Of a stretch of DNA of 64,000 bases, positions 42,149-51,166 are shown piece after piece. Each line of letters begins with the position of its first letter. Within the stretch, counting starts at the first letter, position 1. The notes under the pieces are model-generated. The model ran no database searches. It saw only the letters and a program-made list of their open reading frames with translations, and was not told the DNA's origin. The stretch is from Flexivirga meconopsidis (GTDB lineage: Bacteria; Actinomycetota; Actinomycetes; Actinomycetales; Dermatophilaceae): assembly GCF_026162425.1 (NCBI RefSeq), contig NZ_JAOBQJ010000001.1:496001-560000 (forward strand), given 5' to 3'. The translations under genes were made by a program, and so were the position numbers.

Positions 42149-42214
42149 TAGGTACGCCGAGGTAGCACTCGCGGTCGTTATGGGGCCGCCATAACGACCA
42201 CGAGTGCTACCTCG
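42149..42214. repeat. Palindromic repeat, copy 1 (downstream side of the GyrB-like gene)
   Basis: After TAGGTACGC comes a 57-bp palindrome: left arm GAGGTAGCACTCGCGGTCGT then TATGG, a GGCC centre, and right arm beginning GCCATAACGACC and ending GAGTGCTACCTCG. The stem is about 25 bp with one or two mismatches. The TAG in GAGGTAGC supplies the stop codon of the minus-strand gene that ends at 42207. A near-identical copy is at 42838. Confidence 0.85.
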
Positions 42215-42827
42215 CGGACTGAGGCGCCGGCCGGCATTCGACCCTGAGCCAGGCGAACCCTTCGAGATCGGCGGGTGTCGGCGAGATCGGGTCGGGGAGC
42301 GCGAGGTCGGGCACGAAGCGGACGGTCGTGCCGGTGCGTCCGGCGCCCGGCAACTCCGTCAGCCCTGCCGCCGGGATGCCGTGCTCGTAACCTTGGGCCC
42401 ACGATCCCTCCGAGCGCCGGTTCTCGTGCACGAGCACCGTGCTCACGGCCGCGACCACCGACATACCCCACCGCGGGAGACCGTCGGGCAGGAGCGGCCT
42501 GCCCGGGTCATCGAAGAAGCGGACGTCCTTGCTCGACATCACAGGTTTGCGGATGATCCGGCCGGCTTTGTCTCGGCGGGTGTCGGTGCCGCGTCCGCCG
42601 TCGGCGATGGAGATCGAACCGTCGGGGTGGGTGGTGACGACCGCAACGCCTCGGCGGCCGATCGATCGGGCTTCGTCGTCGGCGTACGCCAGCACCTCGA
42701 GGATGAGATGCCGGACGCCGCCGAGGGCGTAGGTCTGGGGCCGGGCGCGAATCGCCTCAAGGTGCGCGCGGTCGACGGTGACCGACCAGTCGTGCGTGGT
42801 CGTCGTCCAGGCAGCCGGATCCGTCAC
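42207..42827 (-). CDS. Stand-alone GyrB/ParE-like GHKL ATPase domain protein
   Basis: 206 residues, corresponding only to the N-terminal ATPase domain of type II topoisomerase B subunits. RARPQTYALGGVRHLILEVL with AYADDEA is the N-box, DGSISIADGGRGTDTR the Bergerat G1 box, then KPVMSSKDVRFFDDP, RWGMSVVAAVSTVLVHENRR (the gyrase GLHGVG-equivalent lid) and GTTVRFVPD. There is no TOPRIM or transducer domain, so it cannot cut DNA. Probably binds ATP as a regulator or partner. It is antisense to its neighbours within the dnaX-recR region and flanked by two copies of one palindromic repeat; copy 1 provides its stop codon. Confidence 0.82.
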   Translation of the reverse strand: MTDPAAWTTTTHDWSVTVDRAHLEAIRARPQTYALGGVRHLILEVLAYADDEARSIGRRGVAVVTTHPDGSISIADGGRGTDTRRDKAGRIIRKPVMSSKDVRFFDDPGRPLLPDGLPRWGMSVVAAVSTVLVHENRRSEGSWAQGYEHGIPAAGLTELPGAGRTGTTVRFVPDLALPDPISPTPADLEGFAWLRVECRPAPQSAR

Positions 42828-42837
42828 CCCAGCAGCC

Positions 42838-42903
42838 TAGGTGCGCCGAGGTAGCACTCGCGGTCGTTATGGGGCCGCCATAACGACCGCCACTGCTACC
42901 TCG
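42838..42903. repeat. Palindromic repeat, copy 2 (upstream side of the GyrB-like gene)
   Basis: Starts TAGGTGCGCCGAGGTAGCAC and matches copy 1 for about 50 bases with one substitution; the last arm differs (GCCACTGCTACCTCG). Same plus-strand orientation as copy 1, 689 bp apart. Lies between the start of the GyrB-like gene and recR, so it is not a simple terminator of either. Confidence 0.85.
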
Positions 42904-42949
42904 GCGGCGGGGGCCCGCATGTCAGCCCCGGCGTCTAGGCTCGACTCTC

Positions 42950-43549
42950 GTGTATGAAGGCGTGGTCCAGGACCTGATCGACGAGCTCGGTCGGCTGCCG
43001 GGCGTGGGTCCGAAGTCGGCCCAGCGCATCGCGTTCCACCTCTTGCAAGCCGACCCAGCGGACGTGCGCCGGCTGACCGAGGTGCTCACGGTCGTGCGCG
43101 AGAAGGTGCGCTTCTGCGAGCGCTGCTTCAACGTCGCCGAGGACACCGAGTGCCGCATCTGCCTGGACGTCAAGCGCGACCAGAGCTTCCTGTGTGTGGT
43201 CGAGGAGCCCAAGGACGTCGTCGCGATCGAGCGCACCCGGGAGTTCCGCGGGCGCTACCACGTGCTCGGCGGCGCGATCAGCCCGATCGACGGCATCGGC
43301 CCGGACGACCTGAAGATCACCGAGCTGGTGCGCCGACTCGGTGAGGAGCCGATCGAGGAAGTCATCCTCGCCACCAACCCCAACCTCAACGGCGAAGCGA
43401 CCGCTACCTATTTGTCCCGGCTGCTGCGCACGATGGGGCTGCGGGTGACGAGGCTGGCGTCCGGCCTCCCGGTCGGTGGAGACTTGGAGTACGCCGACGA
43501 GGTCACCCTCGGTCGGGCCTTCGAGGGACGGAGAGTTGTCGATGCCTGA
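42950..43549 (+). CDS. recR: Recombination mediator RecR
   Basis: 199 residues from GTG 42950. Helix-hairpin-helix [20 protein letters not shown], zinc finger [16 protein letters not shown] (four Cys near residues 57-72), and TOPRIM domain with [44 protein letters not shown] and [15 protein letters not shown]. Loads RecA on gapped DNA with RecO. In most actinobacteria the YbaB gene stands just before recR; here it is absent, replaced by the GyrB-like gene. Overlaps the DUF5063 gene by eight bases. Confidence 0.97.
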   Translation: MYEGVVQDLIDELGRLPGVGPKSAQRIAFHLLQADPADVRRLTEVLTVVREKVRFCERCFNVAEDTECRICLDVKRDQSFLCVVEEPKDVVAIERTREFRGRYHVLGGAISPIDGIGPDDLKITELVRRLGEEPIEEVILATNPNLNGEATATYLSRLLRTMGLRVTRLASGLPVGGDLEYADEVTLGRAFEGRRVVDA

Positions 43550-44120
43550 GGATCAGCCGCCCACCGACCCGCTGCAGGTCGGCACGTTGGCGGATGAGAC
43601 CGCCGTCGACGCCCGCTCCTTTTGTATGGCGATCCGCGAGCTCGCCGCCGGGTCCGCCCCGGACCAGGCGATCCCGCTACTGCTGCTCATGCTCGCCCAG
43701 CTGCAGGTGACCGGTGCTCGACTCGGCGCGATCCACGACGTCGTCCCGGACGAACGATTCGAGGCCGACCCGGGCCCGGAGAGCAACCTCGACGCGTTGC
43801 GCATGGGGCTGGCCAACCTGCTCGACGGCATCGACGACTACGCCGACGTGGTCGACCCGCTGACCTCCGTCGAGCCGGCGCGTGGCGCCCTGTCGGACGA
43901 CCTGACCGACATCGTCGGTGCGCTGGAGCACGGTCTGGCCCACTATGACCGCGACCGGATCGCCGAGGCGTTGTGGTGGTGGCAGTTCAGCTACCTGTCG
44001 CAGTGGGGCGTGCGCGGCTCGGCGGCGCTGCGCGTCGTACAAACGATCCTGGCGCACCTGCGGTTGGACGCCGACGACGAGACGGTCGCCGACGCGGAGT
44101 TCGAGGCGCTGCACCCGTGA
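43542..44120 (+). CDS. DUF5063-family protein
   Basis: 192 residues from ATG 43542, within the last codons of rec[41 protein letters not shown] and [20 protein letters not shown] with [20 protein letters not shown] identify the DUF5063 group, always found after recR in actinobacteria. All-helical, soluble. The conserved linkage suggests a role with RecR or shared regulation; no function is established that I know of. Confidence 0.85.
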   Translation: MPEDQPPTDPLQVGTLADETAVDARSFCMAIRELAAGSAPDQAIPLLLLMLAQLQVTGARLGAIHDVVPDERFEADPGPESNLDALRMGLANLLDGIDDYADVVDPLTSVEPARGALSDDLTDIVGALEHGLAHYDRDRIAEALWWWQFSYLSQWGVRGSAALRVVQTILAHLRLDADDETVADAEFEALHP

Positions 44121-44127
44121 GGGCGCC

Positions 44128-44168
44128 GGTCTCGATACGCCTCGCCTAGCGGCTCGGCTACTCGACCA
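44128..44168. repeat. Intergenic copy of the dnaX repeat family
   Basis: GGTCTCGATACGCCTCGCCT followed by AGCGGCTCGGCTACTCGACC A, the reverse orientation of the units inside dnaX (TGGTCGAGTAGC...GTATCGAGACC). It fills most of the 68-base gap between the DUF5063 and PAP2 stops and could form a weak hairpin. Confidence 0.8.
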
Positions 44169-44188
44169 GCGAAAGAGGGTGGCTCGGC

Positions 44189-45058
44189 TCAATCGACCAG
44201 CTTCGCCTGCCGGTGATCCTTCGGGTCACGGGTCAGGGTGAGTTCTTCCTTGGTCATCGCCGGATGCCACGGGTTGTGCCCGAACAGCGCCCAGACCGCC
44301 GCAGTCGAGATCGCGATGCAGGCCCAGCCGGCAACCGCGTCGAAGACGAAGTGGTTGGCCGTTGCCATCACCACGAACACCGTCCAGATCGGGTAGAGCA
44401 CGGCAATGGTGCGGACCACCCGGTTGCGGGCGACGAAGAATACGCACAGCCCCACCCACAGCGCCCACGCGCAGTGCAGGCTCGGCATCGCTGCGTAGAG
44501 GTTGGAGTTGTCCGCGACCGTCGGCGTGCCCCACGACCCGAACGTCTTGAAGTAGACGACCGTGTCGACGAAGCCGGCGCCGGGCAGCAGCCGCGGCGGC
44601 GCCATCGGCACGATCCAGAAACCGATCAGCCCGAGGATCGTGGTGAAGACCAGCACGGTGCGGGCAGTCTTGTAGACGCGGCGGTGCCTCCAGAACAGCC
44701 AGATCAGCGTGCCGCCGGTGACCGGCAAGTGCAGGAACGAGTAGTCGTAATTGGCAATCTGTGCCAGCCACTCGTGCCGCACCAGGAACTGGTTGAGCGT
44801 GAGCTCGATGTCGAGGTTGAGGTCCTGGGTGAACTCCAGGAGACGCCAGCCGCGGTTGATGGCCTCCTGCTGATGCGTCGGCACCAGGTTGCGGAGCTGC
44901 TCATAGACCAGATCGAGCACGACCAGCACGGTGACTTCGAACCACCACCGAGGGGCGCGGTACGCGCGCCAGCGCAGCGGCAAGAGCGCCGGGCCAGATT
45001 CGGTCCGACGCGTCGCGGCTGTCAGGTCGCCAACCCCCTCCGAGCGGATCGACACCAT
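44189..45058 (-). CDS. PAP2-superfamily integral membrane enzyme (IPC-synthase-like)
   Basis: 289 residues, about six helices. Motifs AAMPSLHCAWALWVG (His) and MATANHFVFDAVAGW (His, Asp) are the C2 and C3 acid-phosphatase motifs; the N-terminal helix WFEVTVLVVLDLVYEQLRNL and YDYSFLHLPVTGGTLIW and IVPMAPPRLLPGAGFVDTVV match inositol-phosphate transferase-like PAP2 proteins of actinobacteria. Probable lipid-phosphate hydrolase or phosphotransferase. Paralog of the 11775 gene. A palindrome lies 25 bases upstream of its start. Confidence 0.83.
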   Translation of the reverse strand: MVSIRSEGVGDLTAATRRTESGPALLPLRWRAYRAPRWWFEVTVLVVLDLVYEQLRNLVPTHQQEAINRGWRLLEFTQDLNLDIELTLNQFLVRHEWLAQIANYDYSFLHLPVTGGTLIWLFWRHRRVYKTARTVLVFTTILGLIGFWIVPMAPPRLLPGAGFVDTVVYFKTFGSWGTPTVADNSNLYAAMPSLHCAWALWVGLCVFFVARNRVVRTIAVLYPIWTVFVVMATANHFVFDAVAGWACIAISTAAVWALFGHNPWHPAMTKEELTLTRDPKDHRQAKLVD

Positions 45059-45083
45059 GACAGCTTCTCATTAGTTCACCCAA

Positions 45084-45099
45084 AGGTTGAAATCAACCT
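45084..45099. promoter_or_regulatory. Palindrome upstream of the PAP2 gene
   Basis: AGGTTGAAATCAACCT is a perfect 6-4-6 inverted repeat, 25-40 bases upstream of the minus-strand start at 45058, in an AT-richer patch. It fits a MerR- or TetR-type operator, but no regulator gene adjoins it. Confidence 0.5.
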
Positions 45100-45220
45100 G
45101 CATACTGGTGTGTTCCGCTATCCCGCGCATGCGCGGGCATGCCTGCAGGGGGTATGACGCAACTCACGCCAGAGCGCGGCCCCCAGTCCGCCATACGGCC
45201 GCTGCAATCGGTATGTGGAC

Positions 45221-45239
45221 GCCTCGTTAGAATCGAGGC
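45221..45239 (+). promoter_or_regulatory. Possible ask promoter region (-10-like TAGAAT in a small hairpin)
   Basis: TAGAAT (45228-45233) resembles a -10 element 40 bases before the aspartokinase GTG; arms GCCTCG and CGAGGC surround it. No convincing -35 box. The rest of the 215-base gap (45059-45273) holds the palindrome at 45084, CCCGCGCATGCGCGGG at 45122 and no ORF I would defend. Confidence 0.35.
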
Positions 45240-45273
45240 TCCGCCACCGACCCGTCAGAAAGGCCAACAGCAC

Positions 45274-47618
<2,345 letters not shown>

Positions 47619-47622
47619 CTCG

Positions 47623-48687
47623 ATGATCGGGGACAAGCCGACCCTCGCACTCGTGGGCGCCACCGGCGTCGTCGGGCTGTCACTGCTCTCGTTGTTGCCC
47701 ACCCGCGACGACATCTGGGGTGAGATCCGGCCGATCGCATCCGGCCGCTCGGTTGGTCGCCGGATGACGATCCTCGGCCGGGACGTGGTCGTGCGGGAGC
47801 TGGACGACACCGCGTTCGACGGAGTCGACGTGGTCGTAATGGCGGTGCCCGCTGAGGTCGCGGCCCGGTGGGCGCCGATCGCGGTCGCTGCGGGGGCGGT
47901 GGTGATCGACAGCTCCGGCGAATTCACCGGCCGCGAGGACGTGCCGCTGGTCGTCCCGGAGATCAACCCGGATGCCGCGCGTTATCACCCGCAGGGCATC
48001 GTCGCGAGCCCGAGCGGACCCACGCTGATGATGGTCGGTGCGCTGTGGTCGCTGCACAGCGCGTGGCAGCTGACGTCGGTGGTGGCCACGACCATGCAGG
48101 CGGTCACCGACGCCGGTGTCGCCGGCGCACTGCGGCTGTATGACGAGACGATGGAGCTCGCCGGCAACCAGGGCGTGGGTCAGTCCCCGGGGGACGTGCG
48201 CCGGATGCTCTCCGATCTCGGCGCGTCACCCTTCCCGGCACCGGTCGCGTTCAACCTCATCCCGTGGGTCGGCGCACCGGCCGACGAGGGCGCGGCCGAC
48301 TCCGAGGCGCACGTGCGTGACGAGCTGCGGTCGCTGATGCGGGTGTCGCACCTGCCGGTCGCGGTCACCTGCGTGCAGGTGCCGGTCGTGCGGACGCACT
48401 CGGTCTCGGTGCACGCGACCTTCGCCGCCGACGTCGATCGCGACGACGCCGTGCGGGTGCTCACTGAGTCATCGAATTCTGTTGTGGTGCTTGATGATTC
48501 GGCTGAGTCGCTGGACGACGCGTGGCCGACGCCGGTCGACGTGGTCGGTGCCGACCCGGTCTTCGCCGGCCGGGTGCGCCGGCTCGACGGCTTCCCCAAG
48601 GCGATCGAGCTCTTCATCTGCGCCGACAACCTGCGCAAGGGCTCGGCGCTCAACCTGCTGCAGATCGCGGAGCTCACGGTCAGCTGA
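47623..48687 (+). CDS. Asd paralog lacking the catalytic cysteine
   Basis: 354 residues, clearly of the same fold as the preceding asd: ALVGATGVVGLSLLSLLPTR at the NADP site, VVIDSSGEFTGREDVPLVVP with EINPDA, and ending ICADNLRKGSALNLLQIAEL as in asd. At the active-site loop, however, ASPSGPTLMM replaces [10 protein letters not shown], so Gly132 stands where Cys should be, and QAVTDAGVAG replaces [10 protein letters not shown]. The C-terminal His region QVPVVRTHSVSVH is kept. It should not form the thioacyl intermediate; it may be a regulatory or assembly partner of Asd, or bind another ligand. Tandem position four bases after asd suggests co-expression. Confidence 0.82.
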   Translation: MIGDKPTLALVGATGVVGLSLLSLLPTRDDIWGEIRPIASGRSVGRRMTILGRDVVVRELDDTAFDGVDVVVMAVPAEVAARWAPIAVAAGAVVIDSSGEFTGREDVPLVVPEINPDAARYHPQGIVASPSGPTLMMVGALWSLHSAWQLTSVVATTMQAVTDAGVAGALRLYDETMELAGNQGVGQSPGDVRRMLSDLGASPFPAPVAFNLIPWVGAPADEGAADSEAHVRDELRSLMRVSHLPVAVTCVQVPVVRTHSVSVHATFAADVDRDDAVRVLTESSNSVVVLDDSAESLDDAWPTPVDVVGADPVFAGRVRRLDGFPKAIELFICADNLRKGSALNLLQIAELTVS

Positions 48688-48735
48688 ACTCCACTGGGCC
48701 GCGCCGGTCACCGCCCATGGATGCACTAACCTCAC

Positions 48736-50229
48736 GTGGTGCATAACGTTCGCTTACTTGCCGCGCGAGTGGCCGTGGCGGTCTTCGCGGTGCTGCTGGC
48801 GCTCGCCGGACCGGCCGGGGTCGCCCGGGCTGCCGCCCCGCAGCCGGCGCACCCAGCGCCCGCCGCAGCCGTGCCGAAGGTGCTGCGGGTCGGCACCGAG
48901 GGCGTCTACCCGCCGTTCAGCTATCACGACGGCAACGGCAACTTCACCGGGTATGACGTCGAGCTGATCCAGCAGATCGGCAAGCGCCTCGGCGTGCAGG
49001 TCCAACTGGTGCAGACGCCGTTCGACTCGATGTTCGCGGCGCTGGAGTCCGGCCGCATCGACCTGGTGGCCAACGAGATTTCGCCCACCCCCGAGCGGAA
49101 GGCGAAGTATGACCTGTCCGCGCCATACATCTCCACGACCGGTGTGGTCGTCGTCGCCTCCGGCAACAAGGACATCACCTCGCTCGCCGACATCAAGGGC
49201 AAGCGGGCCGGGCAGAGTCTGACCAGCAACTGGTCGCAGGTCGCCAAGAAGGCCGGCGCGACGATCGTGCCGATCCAGGACATGGACAAGGCGATGACCG
49301 CGCTGGCGCAGAACCGCGTGCAGGTGGTCGTCAACGACGAGTTGGCGGTGCGCAACTACCTCAACACGACCGGCAACAAGCAGGTCAAGATCGTCTCCAC
49401 GACGAGCGACAAGACCGACTCGGTGTTCGCCGCGCGCAAGGGCAGCGGTTACATGCCGCAGATCAACGCGCAGATCGCCGCCATGCGCAGCGACGGTGCG
49501 CTGCAACAGCTCTACGACAAATACTTCGGCACCAAGGCTCAGCAGCAGGAGAAGCAGGCGGGCAACCGCAGCAGCTGGCAGATCGTGCGGGACAACCTGT
49601 GGCCGATGCTGCTGGCGACCCTGCGGACGACGATCCCGCTGACCGCGATCAGCTTCGTGCTCGGGCTGGCCATCGCCCTGCTGATCGCGCTGATGCGGCG
49701 CTCGACGATCGCGATCGTCTCCTGGCTCGCCCGCGCCTACATCTCGATCATCCGCGGCACGCCGCTGCTGGTGCAGTTGTTCATCGTGTTCTACGGATTG
49801 CCGCAGCTGGGTTTGAAATTCAGCCCGTTCGGGGCGGCGATCCTCGCGCTCAGTCTCAACGTCGGCGGGTATGCCGCAGAGGTCATCCGGTCGGCGATCG
49901 CGGCCGTGCCGCAGGGGCAGTGGGAGGCCGCCGAAACCATCGGCATGGACTACCGCACGACCCTGCGGCGGGTGGTGCTGCCGCAGGCGGCGCGCATCGC
50001 CGTGCCGCCGCTCGGCAACACGCTGGTGTCCTTGGTCAAGGACACCTCGCTCACCTCGGTGATCCTGGTCGCCGACCTCTTCCAGAAAGCGCAGAACGCG
50101 GCCGCACCGACCTTCGAATACATGGGTCTCTACACCGCGGCGGCCGCCTACTACTGGGTGATCTGCTTCGTGCTCAACGCGCTGCAGGGCCGCCTCGAGA
50201 AACGACTGAACAGGTACGTAGTCAGATGA
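48736..50229 (+). CDS. Polar amino-acid ABC importer: fused binding protein and permease
   Basis: 497 residues from GTG 48736 (a second GTG follows directly). Signal peptide (LLAARVAVAVFAVLLALAGP then AGVARAAA), then a family 3 solute-binding domain (LRVGTEGVYPPFSYHDGNGN, GYDVELIQQIGKRLGVQVQL, about residues 48-270), a short QQQEKQ linker, and a HisM/GlnP-type permease with five helices and the EAA loop EAAETIGMDYRTTLRRVVLP. Fusing receptor to permease fixes a 1:1 ratio. It works with the ATPase at 50344. Its stop overlaps the first of two repeat mini-ORFs. Confidence 0.9.
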   Translation: MVHNVRLLAARVAVAVFAVLLALAGPAGVARAAAPQPAHPAPAAAVPKVLRVGTEGVYPPFSYHDGNGNFTGYDVELIQQIGKRLGVQVQLVQTPFDSMFAALESGRIDLVANEISPTPERKAKYDLSAPYISTTGVVVVASGNKDITSLADIKGKRAGQSLTSNWSQVAKKAGATIVPIQDMDKAMTALAQNRVQVVVNDELAVRNYLNTTGNKQVKIVSTTSDKTDSVFAARKGSGYMPQINAQIAAMRSDGALQQLYDKYFGTKAQQQEKQAGNRSSWQIVRDNLWPMLLATLRTTIPLTAISFVLGLAIALLIALMRRSTIAIVSWLARAYISIIRGTPLLVQLFIVFYGLPQLGLKFSPFGAAILALSLNVGGYAAEVIRSAIAAVPQGQWEAAETIGMDYRTTLRRVVLPQAARIAVPPLGNTLVSLVKDTSLTSVILVADLFQKAQNAAAPTFEYMGLYTAAAAYYWVICFVLNALQGRLEKRLNRYVVR

Positions 50230-50347
50230 ATACCCCACAAAGTTCTCCGCTCCTTCGTCGCTCCGATACTTTGCGGGGGCCCCGATGATCACCCCACAAA
50301 GTTCTCCGCTCCTTCGTCGCTTCGATACTTTGCGGGGGCCCCGATGA
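50226..50347 (+). repeat. Tandem palindromic mini-ORF repeats between ABC permease and ATPase
   Basis: Two 59-bp units, each a 20-codon ORF: MNTPQSSPLLRRSDTLRGPR (50226-50288) and the same with N2I and S13F (50285-50347). Unit 1 begins in the permease stop (ATGA at 50226), ends in the unit 2 start, and unit 2 ends in the ATPase start (ATGA at 50344). Each carries arms CCCCACAAAGT (50233-50243 in unit 1) and ACTTTGCGGGG (50268-50278). Compared with the hut copy, the seventh base pair is A-T instead of G-C, a compensatory change. The ATPase's own first codons (MTTPQSSP) repeat the unit's left end. Confidence 0.88.
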
Positions 50348-51147
50348 CCACCCCACAGAGTTCTCCGCGCACACCCCTGGTCGAAGTCACTTCGATGGCA
50401 AAGCGATTCGGCGATCACGAGGTCATCAAGGATGTCTCGTTCGAGGTCGGCAAGGGCACCGTCACCGTCGTCATCGGGCCGTCCGGGTCGGGCAAGACCA
50501 CGCTGCTGCGTGGGCTCAACGCGCTGGAACTGCCCGACAGTGGCGCGGTGCGCATCGGTGACGTCGACGTCGACTTCGGGCAGATCCACCCCGGCCGCGG
50601 CGGACGGCTCGCCAAGCCCGACCGCGAGCTGGTGCGCCGCTACCGCGCCCAGAGCGGCATGGTCTTCCAGAGCCACAACCTCTTCCCGCACCGCACCGCG
50701 TTGCAGAACGTCACCGAGGGCCCGATCGTGGTGCAGCACCGCCCGGCCGCCGAAGCCGACGACCAGGCGCGCAAGCTCCTGGAGAAGGTCGGGCTGACCG
50801 GGCACGTCGACAAGTACCCCTACCAACTGTCCGGCGGTCAGCAGCAGCGCGTCGGCATTGCCCGGGCGCTCGCGCTCGAGCCGGAGCTTCTCCTGCTCGA
50901 CGAGCCGACGTCGGCGCTCGACCCGGAGCTGGTCGGCGGGGTGCTTGCCGTCATACGGGCTCTCGCGCAGGAGGGCCGCACGATGGTGATCGTCACCCAC
51001 GAGATCCGCTTCGCGCGGCAGGTCGCCGACCAGGTGCTCTTCATCGACGAGGGGCTGGTCGTCGAACGCGGCACGCCCGAGCAGGTGCTCGAGCACCCCA
51101 CCAAGGAGCGCACCCGCACCTTCCTGCAGCGCCTGCTGGAGGCGTGA
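50344..51147 (+). CDS. Amino-acid ABC transporter ATP-binding protein
   Basis: 267 residues. Walker A GPSGSGKTTLLRGLNALE, Q-loop MVFQSHNLFPHRTALQNVTE, signature LSGGQQQRVGIARALALEPE, Walker B LLLLDEPTSALDPELVGGVL and the H-loop VTHEIRFARQVADQ place it in the HisP/GlnQ group. Energises the fused receptor-permease upstream. The first 12 residues (MTTPQSSPRTPL) look derived from the repeat unit; the usual domain starts at VEVTSMAKRFG. Translation is probably coupled through the repeat ORFs. The C-terminus is typical, without a NIL domain. Confidence 0.95.
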   Translation: MTTPQSSPRTPLVEVTSMAKRFGDHEVIKDVSFEVGKGTVTVVIGPSGSGKTTLLRGLNALELPDSGAVRIGDVDVDFGQIHPGRGGRLAKPDRELVRRYRAQSGMVFQSHNLFPHRTALQNVTEGPIVVQHRPAAEADDQARKLLEKVGLTGHVDKYPYQLSGGQQQRVGIARALALEPELLLLDEPTSALDPELVGGVLAVIRALAQEGRTMVIVTHEIRFARQVADQVLFIDEGLVVERGTPEQVLEHPTKERTRTFLQRLLEA

Positions 51148-51166
51148 CTGCCGGTCCGAATCTCGC

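Noticed and set aside
42158-42214. Palindrome as an ordinary terminator
   Set aside because: No T-tract, a second copy lies upstream of a gene, and one arm contains a functional stop codon; a repeat family explains it better.
45122-45137. CCCGCGCATGCGCGGG palindrome as an operator
   Set aside because: Perfect but made only of alternating GC-type sequence in a GC-rich gap; may be chance, and it is not positioned at a clear promoter.
45059-45273. Lysine riboswitch before aspartokinase
   Set aside because: No recognisable lysine-box helices or terminator; only short palindromes are seen, and actinobacterial ask genes are not usually controlled that way.
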